From Bacillus pseudomycoides DSM 12442 (GTDB lineage: Bacteria > Bacillota > Bacilli > Bacillales > Bacillaceae_G): a stretch of 64,000 nt of DNA. Location: the NCBI RefSeq assembly GCF_000161455.1, contig NZ_CM000745.1:1639640-1703639 (forward strand), read 5' to 3'. The translations under genes and the position numbers were made by a program. Shown piece after piece: positions 51,790 through 61,284 of this stretch. Numbering within the stretch: the first letter of the stretch is position 1; every line of letters begins with the position of its first letter. The notes under the pieces were generated by a model. The model made no database searches and was not told the origin of the DNA. It worked only from the letters and a program-made list of their open reading frames with translations.

Positions 51790-51840
51790 TGAACATAATT
51801 TCAAAAGTGTGTTTACATTTGTTCAGAGTGGAGTTAGAAT
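51790..51840 (+). promoter_or_regulatory. deo operon promoter and candidate DeoR operator
   Basis: The promoter is TTTACA (51812-51817), 17 bases, and TAGAAT (51835-51840). TGAACA at 51790-51795 and TGTTCA at 51820-51825 form an inverted pair; the second half lies inside the spacer, as expected for a repressor site. B. subtilis DeoR sites have an ATTGAA/TTCAAT core, which the left half (ATTGAACA) matches. Confidence 0.55.
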
Positions 51841-51872
51841 GAAGTTGTTAAAAGATATGAGGAGTGAAGAAA

Positions 51873-52544
51873 ATGAACATTGCAAAGTTAATTGATCATA
51901 CAGTTTTGAAACCGGATACTAAAAAAGAAGATGTTATGAAAGTTTTAGAAGAAGCAAAAAAATACAATTTCGCTTCTGTTTGTATTAATCCTACATGGGT
52001 GAAATTAGCAGCCGAAGAATTAGCAGGACATGATGTAGATGTTTGTACAGTTATTGGTTTCCCTTTAGGTGCGAATACAACTGAAACAAAAGTATTTGAA
52101 ACAAAAGATGTAATTGCAAAAGGTGCAACTGAAGTTGACATGGTAATCAACGTTGGCGCTTTAAAAGATGGCGATAATGAATTCGTTGAAAAAGATATTT
52201 ACGAAGTTGTACAAGCTGCAAAAGGAAAAGCACTTGTAAAAGTTATTATTGAAACATGCTTATTAACAGATGAAGAAAAAGTACGTGCTTGTGAATTATC
52301 TGTAAAAGCTGGAGCTGACTTTGTAAAAACTTCAACTGGATTCTCAACTGGTGGAGCGACTGCTGAAGATATCGCATTAATGCGTAAAACTGTTGGAGAA
52401 AATGTTGGTGTGAAAGCATCTGGTGGTGTTCGTACAAGAGAAGATGCAGAGAAAATGATTGAAGCGGGAGCTTCTAGAATCGGAGCAAGCGCTAGTGTTG
52501 CAATCGTATTAGATGACAAAAATGGTGCTTCAGATAACTACTAA
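51873..52544 (+). CDS. deoC: deoxyribose-phosphate aldolase
   Basis: The start is ATG at 51873, eight bases after AGGAG. The 223-residue TIM barrel has IDHTVLKPDT, VCTVIGFPLGANTTETK, EVDMVINVGALKDG, and the Schiff-base lysine in ADFVKTSTGFSTGGAT (residue about 150). GVKASGGVRT binds phosphate. It splits deoxyribose-5-phosphate to acetaldehyde and glyceraldehyde-3-phosphate. First gene of the deoxynucleoside operon. Confidence 0.95.
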   Translation: MNIAKLIDHTVLKPDTKKEDVMKVLEEAKKYNFASVCINPTWVKLAAEELAGHDVDVCTVIGFPLGANTTETKVFETKDVIAKGATEVDMVINVGALKDGDNEFVEKDIYEVVQAAKGKALVKVIIETCLLTDEEKVRACELSVKAGADFVKTSTGFSTGGATAEDIALMRKTVGENVGVKASGGVRTREDAEKMIEAGASRIGASASVAIVLDDKNGASDNY

Positions 52545-52655
52545 TTCATAAAACGTTGTAAGTAATAGATACACAAACTGCAAGGAGCATGGTGTATCTA
52601 TTACTTTAACACTTGATAAATATGTAAGCGGATACGGAAAAGGAGGGGGAATTTT

Positions 52656-53837
52656 ATGAAATATGTAATCGGTATCATAGGCTTGATCATTGTGTTAGGC
52701 ATTGCATGGCTTGCTAGTAATAATAGAAGAAAAGTGAAATATCGCCCTATTATAACGATGATTGTGCTTCAGTTTATTTTAGGTTTCTTACTATTAAATA
52801 CAAGCATCGGGAACGTGTTAATTGCTGGGATTGCAGATGGTTTTGGACAATTGTTAAAGTATGCTGGTGATGGTGTTGATTTTGTATTTGGTGGTTTAGC
52901 AAATCAAAAAGAATTTTCATTCTTTTTAGGGGTATTAATGCCAATTGTTTTCATATCAGCTTTAATTGGTATCCTGCAACACATTAAGGTATTGCCATTT
53001 ATTGTGAAATACATTGGTTTAGCTTTAAGTAAAATAAATGGAATGGGGAAACTTGAATCGTATAACGCTGTAGCTTCAGCGATTCTAGGACAATCAGAAG
53101 TATTTATTTCGGTTAAGAAACAGTTAGGTTTATTATCGGAAAGAAGATTATATACATTATGTGCATCTGCAATGTCAACGGTTTCTATGTCTATAGTTGG
53201 ATCATACATGGTGTTATTAAAGCCTCAATACGTTGTAACCGCTTTAGTGCTTAACTTGTTTGGTGGTTTTATTATCGCTTCTATCATTAACCCTTACGAG
53301 GTTACTGAAGAAGAAGATATGTTAGAAGTACAAGAGGAAGAGAAAAAGACCTTTTTCGAAGTATTAGGGGAGTATATAATTGATGGCTTTAAAGTTGCTA
53401 TTACAGTAGCGGCTATGTTAATTGGATTTGTTGCTTTAATTGCTTTCATTAATGCAATTTTTAAAGGGGTAATTGGTATCTCATTCCAAGAAATCCTTGG
53501 CTATGTATTTGCGCCATTTGCTTTTATTATAGGTGTCCCTTGGCATGAAGCTGTTAACGCAGGTAACATCATGGCAACGAAACTTGTATCAAATGAATTT
53601 GTAGCTATGACAAATTTAGCACAAGGGAACTTTAATTTTTCAGGCAGAACAACAGCAATCATATCAGTGTTCCTTGTTTCATTCGCAAACTTCTCTTCAA
53701 TCGGAATTATCGCCGGTGCTGTTAAAAGTTTGAATGAAAAACAAGGGAATGTAGTAGCAAGATTTGGTTTGAAATTACTCTTTGGTGCAACTTTAGTAAG
53801 CTTTTTATCAGCAACAATAGTTGGTTTAATATATTAA
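52656..53837 (+). CDS. nupC: nucleoside transporter, NupC/CNT family
   Basis: This 393-residue membrane protein follows AAAGGAGGGGG. Concentrative nucleoside transporter signatures are present: GLALSKINGMGKLESYNAVASAILGQSEVF and the C-terminal LSEFANFSS-like region (VSFANFSSIGIIAGAV). It imports pyrimidine nucleosides with protons. Gene order deoC-nupC-pdp matches B. subtilis. Confidence 0.93.
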   Translation: MKYVIGIIGLIIVLGIAWLASNNRRKVKYRPIITMIVLQFILGFLLLNTSIGNVLIAGIADGFGQLLKYAGDGVDFVFGGLANQKEFSFFLGVLMPIVFISALIGILQHIKVLPFIVKYIGLALSKINGMGKLESYNAVASAILGQSEVFISVKKQLGLLSERRLYTLCASAMSTVSMSIVGSYMVLLKPQYVVTALVLNLFGGFIIASIINPYEVTEEEDMLEVQEEEKKTFFEVLGEYIIDGFKVAITVAAMLIGFVALIAFINAIFKGVIGISFQEILGYVFAPFAFIIGVPWHEAVNAGNIMATKLVSNEFVAMTNLAQGNFNFSGRTTAIISVFLVSFANFSSIGIIAGAVKSLNEKQGNVVARFGLKLLFGATLVSFLSATIVGLIY

Positions 53838-53885
53838 GAATTTAAGAGCTAGACGAATAAAAAATAAAAAGGATTGGTGATTCAG

Positions 53886-55187
53886 ATGAGAATGGTAGAT
53901 ATTATCGCGAAAAAACGTGATGGTAAAGAATTAACAACAGAGGAGATTCAATTCTTTATCAAAGGGTATACAGATGGATCAATACCTGATTACCAAGTAA
54001 GTGCACTGGCAATGGCTATCTTTTTCAAAGACATGTCTGACCGTGAACGTGCCGATTTAACGATGGCTATGGTGCATTCTGGAGAAACAATTGATTTATC
54101 TGAGATTGAAGGAGTAAAAGTAGATAAACATTCAACTGGTGGTGTTGGTGATACAACAACATTAGTGTTAGGACCATTAGTAGCTGCTTTAGATGTACCA
54201 GTTGCAAAAATGTCTGGTCGAGGTTTAGGCCATACGGGTGGTACAATTGATAAATTAGAAGCAGTAGAAGGCTTCCATGTTGAAATTACGAAAGAGCAAT
54301 TCATCGAATTAGTGAACCGTGACAAGGTTGCAATTATTGGACAAACAGGAAATTTAACGCCTGCCGATAAAAAAATATATGCACTACGTGATGTTACTGG
54401 AACAGTGAATTCAATTCCGTTAATCGCAAGTTCGATCATGAGTAAAAAGATTGCGGCTGGTGCTGATGCGATTGTTCTTGATGTTAAGACAGGTGCTGGT
54501 GCATTCATGAAAACAGAAGAGGATGCGAAAGAATTAGCACACGCAATGGTGCGAATTGGAAATAATGTCGGGCGTCAAACAATGGCTGTTATTTCAGACA
54601 TGTCACAACCTCTTGGTTTTGCAATTGGTAATGCTCTTGAAGTACAAGAAGCGATTGATACATTAAAAGGGGAAGGTCCAGAAGATTTAACGGAATTAGT
54701 ACTTGTATTAGGTAGTCAAATGGTTGTACTTGGGAAAAAAGCGAATACGTTAGAAGAAGCACGTGAAATGTTAAAAGAAGTTATGAAAAATGGAAAAGCA
54801 ATTGAGAAGTTCAAGGAGTTCTTGAGTAATCAAGGTGGAGATAGCTCAATTGTAGATCATCCAGAAAAGTTACCACAAGCTAAATATGTAATTGATGTAC
54901 CTGCTAAAACTTCAGGTGTAGTCTCTAACATTGTGGCAGATGAAATAGGTATTGCTGCCATGCTTCTAGGGGCAGGTCGTGCAACAAAAGAAGATGAAAT
55001 TGATTTAGCTGTTGGCTTAATGCTACGTAAAAAAGTTGGTGAAGCTGTAAAAGAAGGGGAACCACTTGTTACGATTTACGCGAATCGTGAAAACGTGGAA
55101 GATGTAAAAGCTAAAATTTATGAAAACATTTCTGTATCAGAAAAGGCTGAAACTCCTAACTTAATTCATACAATTATAACTGATTAA
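53886..55187 (+). CDS. pdp: pyrimidine-nucleoside phosphorylase
   Basis: The start is ATG at 53886 (MRMVDIIAKKRDG). The 433-residue protein has the family signature SGRGLGHTGGTIDKLEA around residue 110 and the phosphate-binding DKHSTGGVGD. KTGAGAFM and a C-terminal biotinyl-like domain follow. It cleaves uridine, deoxyuridine or thymidine with phosphate. It lies between the transporter and cytidine deaminase in one operon. Confidence 0.95.
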   Translation: MRMVDIIAKKRDGKELTTEEIQFFIKGYTDGSIPDYQVSALAMAIFFKDMSDRERADLTMAMVHSGETIDLSEIEGVKVDKHSTGGVGDTTTLVLGPLVAALDVPVAKMSGRGLGHTGGTIDKLEAVEGFHVEITKEQFIELVNRDKVAIIGQTGNLTPADKKIYALRDVTGTVNSIPLIASSIMSKKIAAGADAIVLDVKTGAGAFMKTEEDAKELAHAMVRIGNNVGRQTMAVISDMSQPLGFAIGNALEVQEAIDTLKGEGPEDLTELVLVLGSQMVVLGKKANTLEEAREMLKEVMKNGKAIEKFKEFLSNQGGDSSIVDHPEKLPQAKYVIDVPAKTSGVVSNIVADEIGIAAMLLGAGRATKEDEIDLAVGLMLRKKVGEAVKEGEPLVTIYANRENVEDVKAKIYENISVSEKAETPNLIHTIITD

Positions 55188-55225
55188 TGGTTCATAGGAT
55201 TAATTTACTCTGAGGAGGAAATAAC

Positions 55226-55621
55226 ATGGATAAAAAAAGATACATTGAAGAAGCAACGAAGATGTTAGAAAAAGCTTATATTCCATATTCTAAATTTCCT
55301 GTTGGTGCAGCGTTGGTTACGAAAGAAGGTAAGATCTATACAGGTTGTAATATAGAAAATGCTTCTTACGGTCTATGTAATTGTGCTGAAAGAACGGCTA
55401 TATTTAAAGCAGTATCAGAAGGGGAACGTGATTTTAGTTATTTAGTAATTACAGGTAAAACAGATGGGCCTATTTCACCATGCGGAGCTTGTAGACAAGT
55501 CATTGCAGAGTTTTGCGATCCTAAAATGCCAGTGTTATTAACAAATCTAAAAGGCGATGAAAAAGAAGTAACGGTTGAACAATTGTTACCGGGTGCATTT
55601 TCGATTGAGGATTTAATCTAA
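55226..55621 (+). CDS. cdd: cytidine deaminase
   Basis: This 131-residue tetrameric-type enzyme follows GAGGAGG. The zinc site is visible as NCAERTA (Cys and catalytic Glu) and PCGACRQV (two Cys). It deaminates cytidine and deoxycytidine so that Pdp can use the products. Last gene of the deo operon, with a terminator 18 bases after. Confidence 0.95.
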   Translation: MDKKRYIEEATKMLEKAYIPYSKFPVGAALVTKEGKIYTGCNIENASYGLCNCAERTAIFKAVSEGERDFSYLVITGKTDGPISPCGACRQVIAEFCDPKMPVLLTNLKGDEKEVTVEQLLPGAFSIEDLI

Positions 55622-55638
55622 TTTCAAATGAATATAAG

Positions 55639-55685
55639 AAAGAAGCTGTCCTAAAATTTATATGTAGGGAGAGCTTCTTTTTTTG
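55639..55685 (+). terminator. terminator of the deo operon
   Basis: A 9-bp stem (55639-55647 with 55672-55680) plus an inner CCT/AGG pair, followed by a T run. Confidence 0.85.
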
Positions 55686-55753
55686 TGTGAAGAATATGTT
55701 TTTATTTATATAACCATTGAAATTCTGTTCATGAAAGACATTTTTCTATTTGA

Positions 55754-55885
55754 ATGGGAATTTTCTGGGGATGGATCGACCGTTTTGCAGGATTACTCTT
55801 TCTGTCTGCTTCTTATCTATTTCAAACTCGTAAACTGTCCACAAGGTTAGGTGAAGTTCTCTCTAATGGTATTGTGCATCTATAA
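55754..55885 (+). pseudogene. possible membrane-protein C-terminal relic
   Basis: A 43-codon frame (MGIFWGWIDRFAGLLFLSAS, then YLFQTRKLSTRLGEV) has the look of the last helix and tail of a membrane protein, but no ribosome-binding site. I cannot name the parent gene. The rest of 55686-55955 shows nothing more. Confidence 0.3.
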
Positions 55886-55955
55886 AGAGTTCCGTACTAA
55901 ATGAGGGTGGCTACGAATAAGGTTGGTAGAAGAGTAGAAGGAAGGGAGGGCTAAA

Positions 55956-58307
55956 ATGAAACCGTATCACATTATTGGAAAAAGTATTAAACGAAAAGAA
56001 GGTGCAGATAAAGTAACGGGTAGAGCAAAATATGTGGATGACGAGATTGAGATAGGTACTTTATACGCAAAACTCTTAACAAGTGTGTATGCGCATGCTT
56101 TTATTGAAAGTATTGATATAAGGAGAGCTGAGGAAATCCCTGGTGTTCATGCTGTAATAACAGGCGCAGATTATCCTATTCTGGTCGGTTCCAGTATTGT
56201 AGATCGTCCCCCGTTAGCCTACGAAAAAGTTCGGTATTTTGGTGAGCCTATTGCACTTGTCGTAGCGGATAGCGAAGCGATTGCTAAACACGCAACAGCA
56301 CAAATACGTGTTATATATAAGAAACTGCCTGTAGTTCACGCCCCGCTGCAAGCCTATTTAGAAAGGGATATACTCGTACATGAAAATATAGAACAATATG
56401 AATTGGAAGAAGAAGTATATCCAGAAGCGCATACAAACATTGCAAATAGAACGAAAATTCGTAAGGGAGATATTCGAGAAGGGTTTGTAAATAGTGAAGT
56501 TGTTGTAGAGGAAACGTTTTCTTTTCGGCAATCTGATCATACTGCAATGGAAACTCGATGTGCGAAAGTAGAAATTAAGCCAAATGGAGAGGTTATTATT
56601 CATTCTACTTCGCAAGCCCCTTTTGAAATTAAAAGATTGCTTAGTAAGACGTTTCAAATTGATGAGGAAAAAATAATTGTACATGTGCCTTTAGTTGGAG
56701 GGGCGTATGGTGGAAAAACAGCGGTACAACTTGAGTATTTAGTGTATCTTGCTTCTAAAGCAGTGGGTGGGAGGCGTGTTACCCTGCGGAATAGTAGAGA
56801 AGAAGATTTTGTAACATCGCCTGTTCATATTGGTTTACAAGCAAAAGTAAAGCTTGGATGTACAAAGAAAGGGAAATTGCAAGCTGCAGAGATTTTATAT
56901 TTATTTGATGGCGGTGCGTATGCTGATCGGGCAGTGACCATGAGTAAAGCGGCCGGATTAGACTGTACAGGTCCATACTCAATTCAGCATGTATCGTGTG
57001 ATTCGCTTTGTATGTATACGAATCATCCATATGCGACATCGTTTCGTGGATATAGTCATGCCGAGTATACATTTGTAATTGAAAGAATGATAGATATATT
57101 GGCAAAGAAAGTAAATATATGTCCGCTTGAGTTTCGTATGAAAAATACAATTGAGGGAGGAGATACAACACCAACACAAGTATTAGTCACAAAAAGTAAT
57201 ACGGGGGATATTCGGGCGTGTTTACAAAAGTTAAAATCGCTTATTAGTTGGGAAGAAGGGAATCGTATTGTTTTACCAAATGGGAGGATACGGGCAAAAG
57301 GAATTAGTTGCTTTTGGAAAAATTCGACTACACCAAATAATGCTGGAGCGGGTGCGACTATAACCTTTAATGGTGATGGGAGTGTAAATGTCAATTGTGG
57401 TGCAGTGGAAATTGGACAAGGAACGAAAACAACTTTAACACAAATGGTTGCAGAAAAAATGAATATGAATGTTAAAGATGTATCTATTATGATGGAAGTC
57501 AATACACAAATAGCGCCAAAACATTGGAAAACAGCTGCCAGTCGAACGACACATCTCGTTGGAAATGCAGTTGTAAAAGCGACGGAAGATGTAATGAAGC
57601 AGTTACTAGATACGGCAGCTAATGTACTTGGAATACCAGCAGGTGAATTAACAATTGCAAATAAGACTGTATATGTAAAAACAAATCCAGATATTTACGT
57701 ACCATTTTCAAAAATTGTTTTTGGATATGTTGATTCGAGTGGGAATGTGGCAGGGGCGCAAATAATCGGAAGAGGTACATATATTTTTGAAGGAATAACA
57801 AAGGTTGACTATGAAACAGGAAAAGGGAAACAAGGACCAGAGTGGGGAGTGGGAGCACAGGCAATAGAGGTTGAATTTGATCCACAATTATATACGTATA
57901 AATTAATTAAAGCAGTAACGGTTGCAGATGCTGGAAGGATTTTAAATAGAAAAGGAGCAGAAACACAAATTATAGGGGCTATGAGTATGGGATTAAGTTT
58001 TGCGACGAGAGAAACATTTCACTATGACTTGTATGGGAGAGTTCTTAATAATCGGTTTCGTTCTTATAAAGTGATGCATTATGGGCAACACCCAAAATAC
58101 ATTGCTGAATTTGTAGAAGTACCGCATGATCAAGCTGCATTTGGGTCTAGAGGGCTTGGTGAGCATGGAATTATCGGTATGCCAGCTGCTTTAGCGAATG
58201 CGTTATCTATTGCGGCTAGTATTTCACTTCGTCAATTACCTATTAATCCTGAATTGATTTGGAAAGTAAAACAAGCGGAGGAGAATGGTGTATATGATAC
58301 CATTTGA
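55956..58307 (+). CDS. pucD: xanthine dehydrogenase, molybdopterin subunit
   Basis: This 783-residue large subunit follows GAAGGGAGGG. It opens with KSIKRKEGADKVTGRAKYVDD, typical of the aldehyde oxidase/xanthine dehydrogenase superfamily. VGGAYGGKTAVQLEY, SFRGYSHAEYTFVIERMIDILA and the active-site glutamate segment FGSRGLGEHGIIGMPAALANAL follow. It hydroxylates hypoxanthine/xanthine toward urate, acting with the FAD and Fe-S subunits encoded next. The downstream gene overlaps its 3' end. Confidence 0.9.
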   Translation: MKPYHIIGKSIKRKEGADKVTGRAKYVDDEIEIGTLYAKLLTSVYAHAFIESIDIRRAEEIPGVHAVITGADYPILVGSSIVDRPPLAYEKVRYFGEPIALVVADSEAIAKHATAQIRVIYKKLPVVHAPLQAYLERDILVHENIEQYELEEEVYPEAHTNIANRTKIRKGDIREGFVNSEVVVEETFSFRQSDHTAMETRCAKVEIKPNGEVIIHSTSQAPFEIKRLLSKTFQIDEEKIIVHVPLVGGAYGGKTAVQLEYLVYLASKAVGGRRVTLRNSREEDFVTSPVHIGLQAKVKLGCTKKGKLQAAEILYLFDGGAYADRAVTMSKAAGLDCTGPYSIQHVSCDSLCMYTNHPYATSFRGYSHAEYTFVIERMIDILAKKVNICPLEFRMKNTIEGGDTTPTQVLVTKSNTGDIRACLQKLKSLISWEEGNRIVLPNGRIRAKGISCFWKNSTTPNNAGAGATITFNGDGSVNVNCGAVEIGQGTKTTLTQMVAEKMNMNVKDVSIMMEVNTQIAPKHWKTAASRTTHLVGNAVVKATEDVMKQLLDTAANVLGIPAGELTIANKTVYVKTNPDIYVPFSKIVFGYVDSSGNVAGAQIIGRGTYIFEGITKVDYETGKGKQGPEWGVGAQAIEVEFDPQLYTYKLIKAVTVADAGRILNRKGAETQIIGAMSMGLSFATRETFHYDLYGRVLNNRFRSYKVMHYGQHPKYIAEFVEVPHDQAAFGSRGLGEHGIIGMPAALANALSIAASISLRQLPINPELIWKVKQAEENGVYDTI

Positions 58308-59130
58308 CTTTGAATATTATCGTCCGAATTGTATCGAAGAAGCAATCCGATTATTTCATCAGCTGGATAAAGAGGGAAAAAAGCCTATTTATTATGGAGG
58401 AGGCACTGAAATTATTACAATGGGGCGTTTGCAACAAATAATTGCGAAAGCGGTCATTGATTTGAAAGATATTCCCGAATGTAATATTTGTGTGTGGAAT
58501 GACCAAAATCTTATTCTTGGAGCTACATTAACATTAACACAAGTTCAAGAGAAAAAAGTATTCCCTCTTCTTGGAGAGACTGCCGGAAGGGCTGCAGATC
58601 ACACAGCAAGAAATAAAATTACGCTTGGTGGCAACATTGCAGGGAAAATTATATATAGGGAAGCAGTACTCCCTTTTTTACTAGCTGATAGCACATTTGT
58701 TATTGCAGGAAAAGAAGGTATAAAGTATATCAAGGCACAGCAAGCGTTTATTGAGAAGTTACAATTGCAAAAAGGTGAGTTTCTTATACAAATTATCACC
58801 GATCAAAAATATATAGAATCTCCTTATTACAGTGTAAAAAAAAGGCAATTAGAGAAAATTGATTACCCACTTGTAACAGTTGCTGCGTTAAAAAGTGATG
58901 AAGACATTCGAATTGCATTTAGTGGATTGTGTGCCTTTCCATTTCGGTCGCTCGCAATAGAGGCAGTGTTAAACGATTGGGATATTCCAGTAAGGAAGAG
59001 AATTGAGCGCGCCCTTCTTCATATTCCCGCACTTATATTAGATGATATACGAGGTTCGCGTGCTTATCGTATGTTTGTTTTGCAACATGTGCTTTATGAT
59101 GTGCTGATGAAGCTGGAAGGGGTGAAATAA
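58294..59130 (+). CDS. pucC: xanthine dehydrogenase, FAD-binding subunit
   Basis: The start is ATG at 58294, ten bases after GGAGGAG, inside the pucD end. The 278-residue protein has the FAD-binding blocks YYGGGTEII, IDLKDIPE and ARNKITLGGNIAGKI of the CO dehydrogenase flavoprotein family. It passes electrons from the Fe-S subunit to NAD+ or another acceptor. Its stop overlaps the next start (ATAATGG). Confidence 0.9.
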   Translation: MIPFDFEYYRPNCIEEAIRLFHQLDKEGKKPIYYGGGTEIITMGRLQQIIAKAVIDLKDIPECNICVWNDQNLILGATLTLTQVQEKKVFPLLGETAGRAADHTARNKITLGGNIAGKIIYREAVLPFLLADSTFVIAGKEGIKYIKAQQAFIEKLQLQKGEFLIQIITDQKYIESPYYSVKKRQLEKIDYPLVTVAALKSDEDIRIAFSGLCAFPFRSLAIEAVLNDWDIPVRKRIERALLHIPALILDDIRGSRAYRMFVLQHVLYDVLMKLEGVK

Positions 59131-59597
59131 TGGGGAATGGGCAATTTATTCTTCATGTGAATGGGGAAGATAGTGAAGTGATTGTCAGAATGGCAGATAC
59201 GCTATTATATACATTACGACATAACCTCGGTCTAACTGGAGCTAAGCCGGGATGTGAAAACGGTGATTGTGGTGCTTGTACAGTTCTTGTTGAGGGGCTA
59301 CCAATTAAGTCTTGTATTATGTTAGCAGTGGAAGCGATTGATAAGCGGATTACAACGATTGAAGGCTTACGGGAAACGCCTATTCAGCGAGCTTTTGAAG
59401 ACAAATGGGCTTTTCAGTGTGGGTATTGTACGCCTGGGTTTATTATAAATTGTCATGCGCTCGTTACACAAAAAATGGATGTGGATGATTCAGTTATTGA
59501 AGAATGGTTAAGTTCTAATATTTGCCGGTGCACAAGTTATCAAGAGATTGAAGAAGCTGTGAAATCTGTCTTACAAAAACAACGGGAGCATCAATGA
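59130..59597 (+). CDS. pucE: xanthine dehydrogenase, 2Fe-2S subunit
   Basis: This 155-residue protein holds two [2Fe-2S] sites: the plant-ferredoxin type CENGDCGACTVLVEG with a fourth cysteine in KSCIM, and the C-terminal CGYCTPGFIINCHAL with SSNICRCTSYQEI. It relays electrons from molybdenum to FAD. Start and stop overlap both neighbours. Confidence 0.93.
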   Translation: MGNGQFILHVNGEDSEVIVRMADTLLYTLRHNLGLTGAKPGCENGDCGACTVLVEGLPIKSCIMLAVEAIDKRITTIEGLRETPIQRAFEDKWAFQCGYCTPGFIINCHALVTQKMDVDDSVIEEWLSSNICRCTSYQEIEEAVKSVLQKQREHQ

Positions 59598-60547
59598 TGA
59601 CTTCTGTTCATACTGTACTAGAAGCACTACTATCTTGTGAACAACGATGTGCTTTAGCGACGATTATTCATGTAGAAGGATCTGCATATTGTAAAGAAGG
59701 AACAATCATGCTTTTTGGTGAAGATGGAACGAAAGTCGGAATGTTAAGTGCAGGTTGTTTAGAAGAAGAGGTTTCTATTTATGCAGCTGAAGTAATAGAG
59801 AATCAAACTTGGTCTATCCATCAGTTTAATACAAAAGCAGAAGATGATTTATCTTGGGGAATGGGATGCAACGGCATCATTCGTATATTAGTTGAGCATA
59901 TAGATGAGGAGTACAAAGCTTTTTTGCAAACACTATATGAATATCTTAAGAAGGGTATTTCAGTTCGAATGATAAAGAACCTTTCTTCATTACAGACTTT
60001 GTTTGTAAGTGAGAATGGTGACATGTTTGGGAATGAAGAAGCTTTATTTTCAACTCATTCCTTACATGGTTTATACGGTAAATGGTTTTATCAACACTTT
60101 GCACCAAAGCCACGACTCTTTATTTTTGGAGCGGGGGAGGATGCGAAACCTCTTGTTCGGTTTGCAAAAGAAGTAAACTTTGTTGTAACAGTTTGTGATT
60201 GGCGTGAATCGTTATGTAATTCTTTACATTTTCCGAGTGCAGATGTTTGTATGAATGGGTTTCCGAAAGAGATTGTACCACGACTTCTATTAAGAGAAGA
60301 AGATTTTGTTGTGATTATGACTCACCATTTTCAACGCGATCAGCAATTGGTTGAACTGTTATTGAAACAATGTGTTCGCTATATTGGTATTTTAGGTCCA
60401 CGTCACCGCACTGCTCGTCTATTAGAAGGAAAGGCGATACCAAAAAATATTCATTCTCCGGTAGGGCTTGCAATTGGTGGAAAAGGGCCAACTGAAATAG
60501 CGATTAGTATCATAGCTGAAATCATCCAAGAATTAAGGGGGAAGTAA
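59594..60547 (+). CDS. pucA: XdhC/CoxI family molybdenum-cofactor maturation protein
   Basis: This 317-residue protein has an N-terminal XdhC_CoxI domain (GSAYCKEGTIMLFGEDG, GMLSAGCLEEEV with the conserved Cys) and a C-terminal Rossmann-like domain. The latter carries LFIFGAGEDAKPLVRFA and ends YIGILGPRHRTARLL with IGGKGPTEIAISIIAEI. Such proteins insert sulfurated molybdenum cofactor into xanthine dehydrogenase. In B. subtilis the counterpart is PucA. It overlaps pucE by four bases. Confidence 0.88.
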   Translation: MMTSVHTVLEALLSCEQRCALATIIHVEGSAYCKEGTIMLFGEDGTKVGMLSAGCLEEEVSIYAAEVIENQTWSIHQFNTKAEDDLSWGMGCNGIIRILVEHIDEEYKAFLQTLYEYLKKGISVRMIKNLSSLQTLFVSENGDMFGNEEALFSTHSLHGLYGKWFYQHFAPKPRLFIFGAGEDAKPLVRFAKEVNFVVTVCDWRESLCNSLHFPSADVCMNGFPKEIVPRLLLREEDFVVIMTHHFQRDQQLVELLLKQCVRYIGILGPRHRTARLLEGKAIPKNIHSPVGLAIGGKGPTEIAISIIAEIIQELRGK

Positions 60548-60548
60548 A

Positions 60549-61151
60549 ATAAAGATTGCAGGGATATATTTAGCTGCTGGAAACAGTCGAAGGATGGGGC
60601 CAGGAATAAATAAATTATACTTACCATTACAGGGGAAACCACTTGGAAACATAGCGTTACAAGCGGCATTTTCTTCAAGGCTCTCTCATATTATTGTTGT
60701 TACAAATGACCCCACGTGGATATTAAAGAGGATGTGCCGTGAAAATGTGTATATTCTTTCTTGTCCAAACGCTGATAAGGGACAGTCATATTCTCTTCAG
60801 TGTGGTGTTAAAATGGCGAAAAAAATAAATGTAGATGCAGTGGTTGTTCTTTTGGCGGATCAACCATTCGTTACAGCTGAATTTATTAATAAGATAATGG
60901 ATTGCTATGAGCAAAATAAAAACATTCATTTTGTAGCAGCGAGTTATAGGGGAGTAAGGCAACCTCCTGTTTTATTTACAAAGAAAGTGTTTCCGTTTTT
61001 TAAAGCGTTGAAAGGGGATGAAGGAGCACGTGCAATTTTTATGAAGCCTACGATAAATGGAATTTCATTGTTGTCTCAAAATGACAAAATATTTTTTGAT
61101 ATCGATACATGGGAAAAATATCAACAGGTGAAACAAAAATATGCGGATTGA
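60549..61151 (+). CDS. pucB: MobA-like nucleotidyltransferase, probable ATA start
   Basis: The product matches the MobA/MocA-like enzymes that make the cytosine or guanine form of the molybdenum cofactor (PucB in B. subtilis). The NTP-binding motif LAAGNSRRMG lies at the very N-terminus, with VVLLADQPFVTAEF and RQPPVLF further on. The only in-frame ATG (60594) falls inside that motif (RMG), so it cannot be the true start. The ATA at 60549 is seven bases after AAGGGGG and one base after the pucA stop, ideally placed. It is either an ATA start or a start-codon mutation. Confidence 0.75.
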   Translation: MKIAGIYLAAGNSRRMGPGINKLYLPLQGKPLGNIALQAAFSSRLSHIIVVTNDPTWILKRMCRENVYILSCPNADKGQSYSLQCGVKMAKKINVDAVVVLLADQPFVTAEFINKIMDCYEQNKNIHFVAASYRGVRQPPVLFTKKVFPFFKALKGDEGARAIFMKPTINGISLLSQNDKIFFDIDTWEKYQQVKQKYAD

Positions 61152-61193
61152 TATGGTGTTTGAATTACAATGTAGTAGACATAGAACTATGTC

Positions 61194-61236
61194 AAAAAGA
61201 GCCGGAATTTCTCAATATAGAAATTTGGCTCTTTTT
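61194..61236. terminator. terminator of the puc operon
   Basis: A 10-bp perfect outer stem (61194-61203 with 61227-61236), an inner GAATTTCT/AGAAATTT stem, and a T run. Confidence 0.9.
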
Positions 61237-61284
61237 ACGTTGATATTATTTTGTGAAATTGGTCGTTTGAATCGATTTTGGATC

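Noticed and set aside
55956..58307. Long minus-strand frames inside pucD
   Set aside because: They are antisense to a clear molybdopterin-subunit gene and have no starts with ribosome-binding sites.
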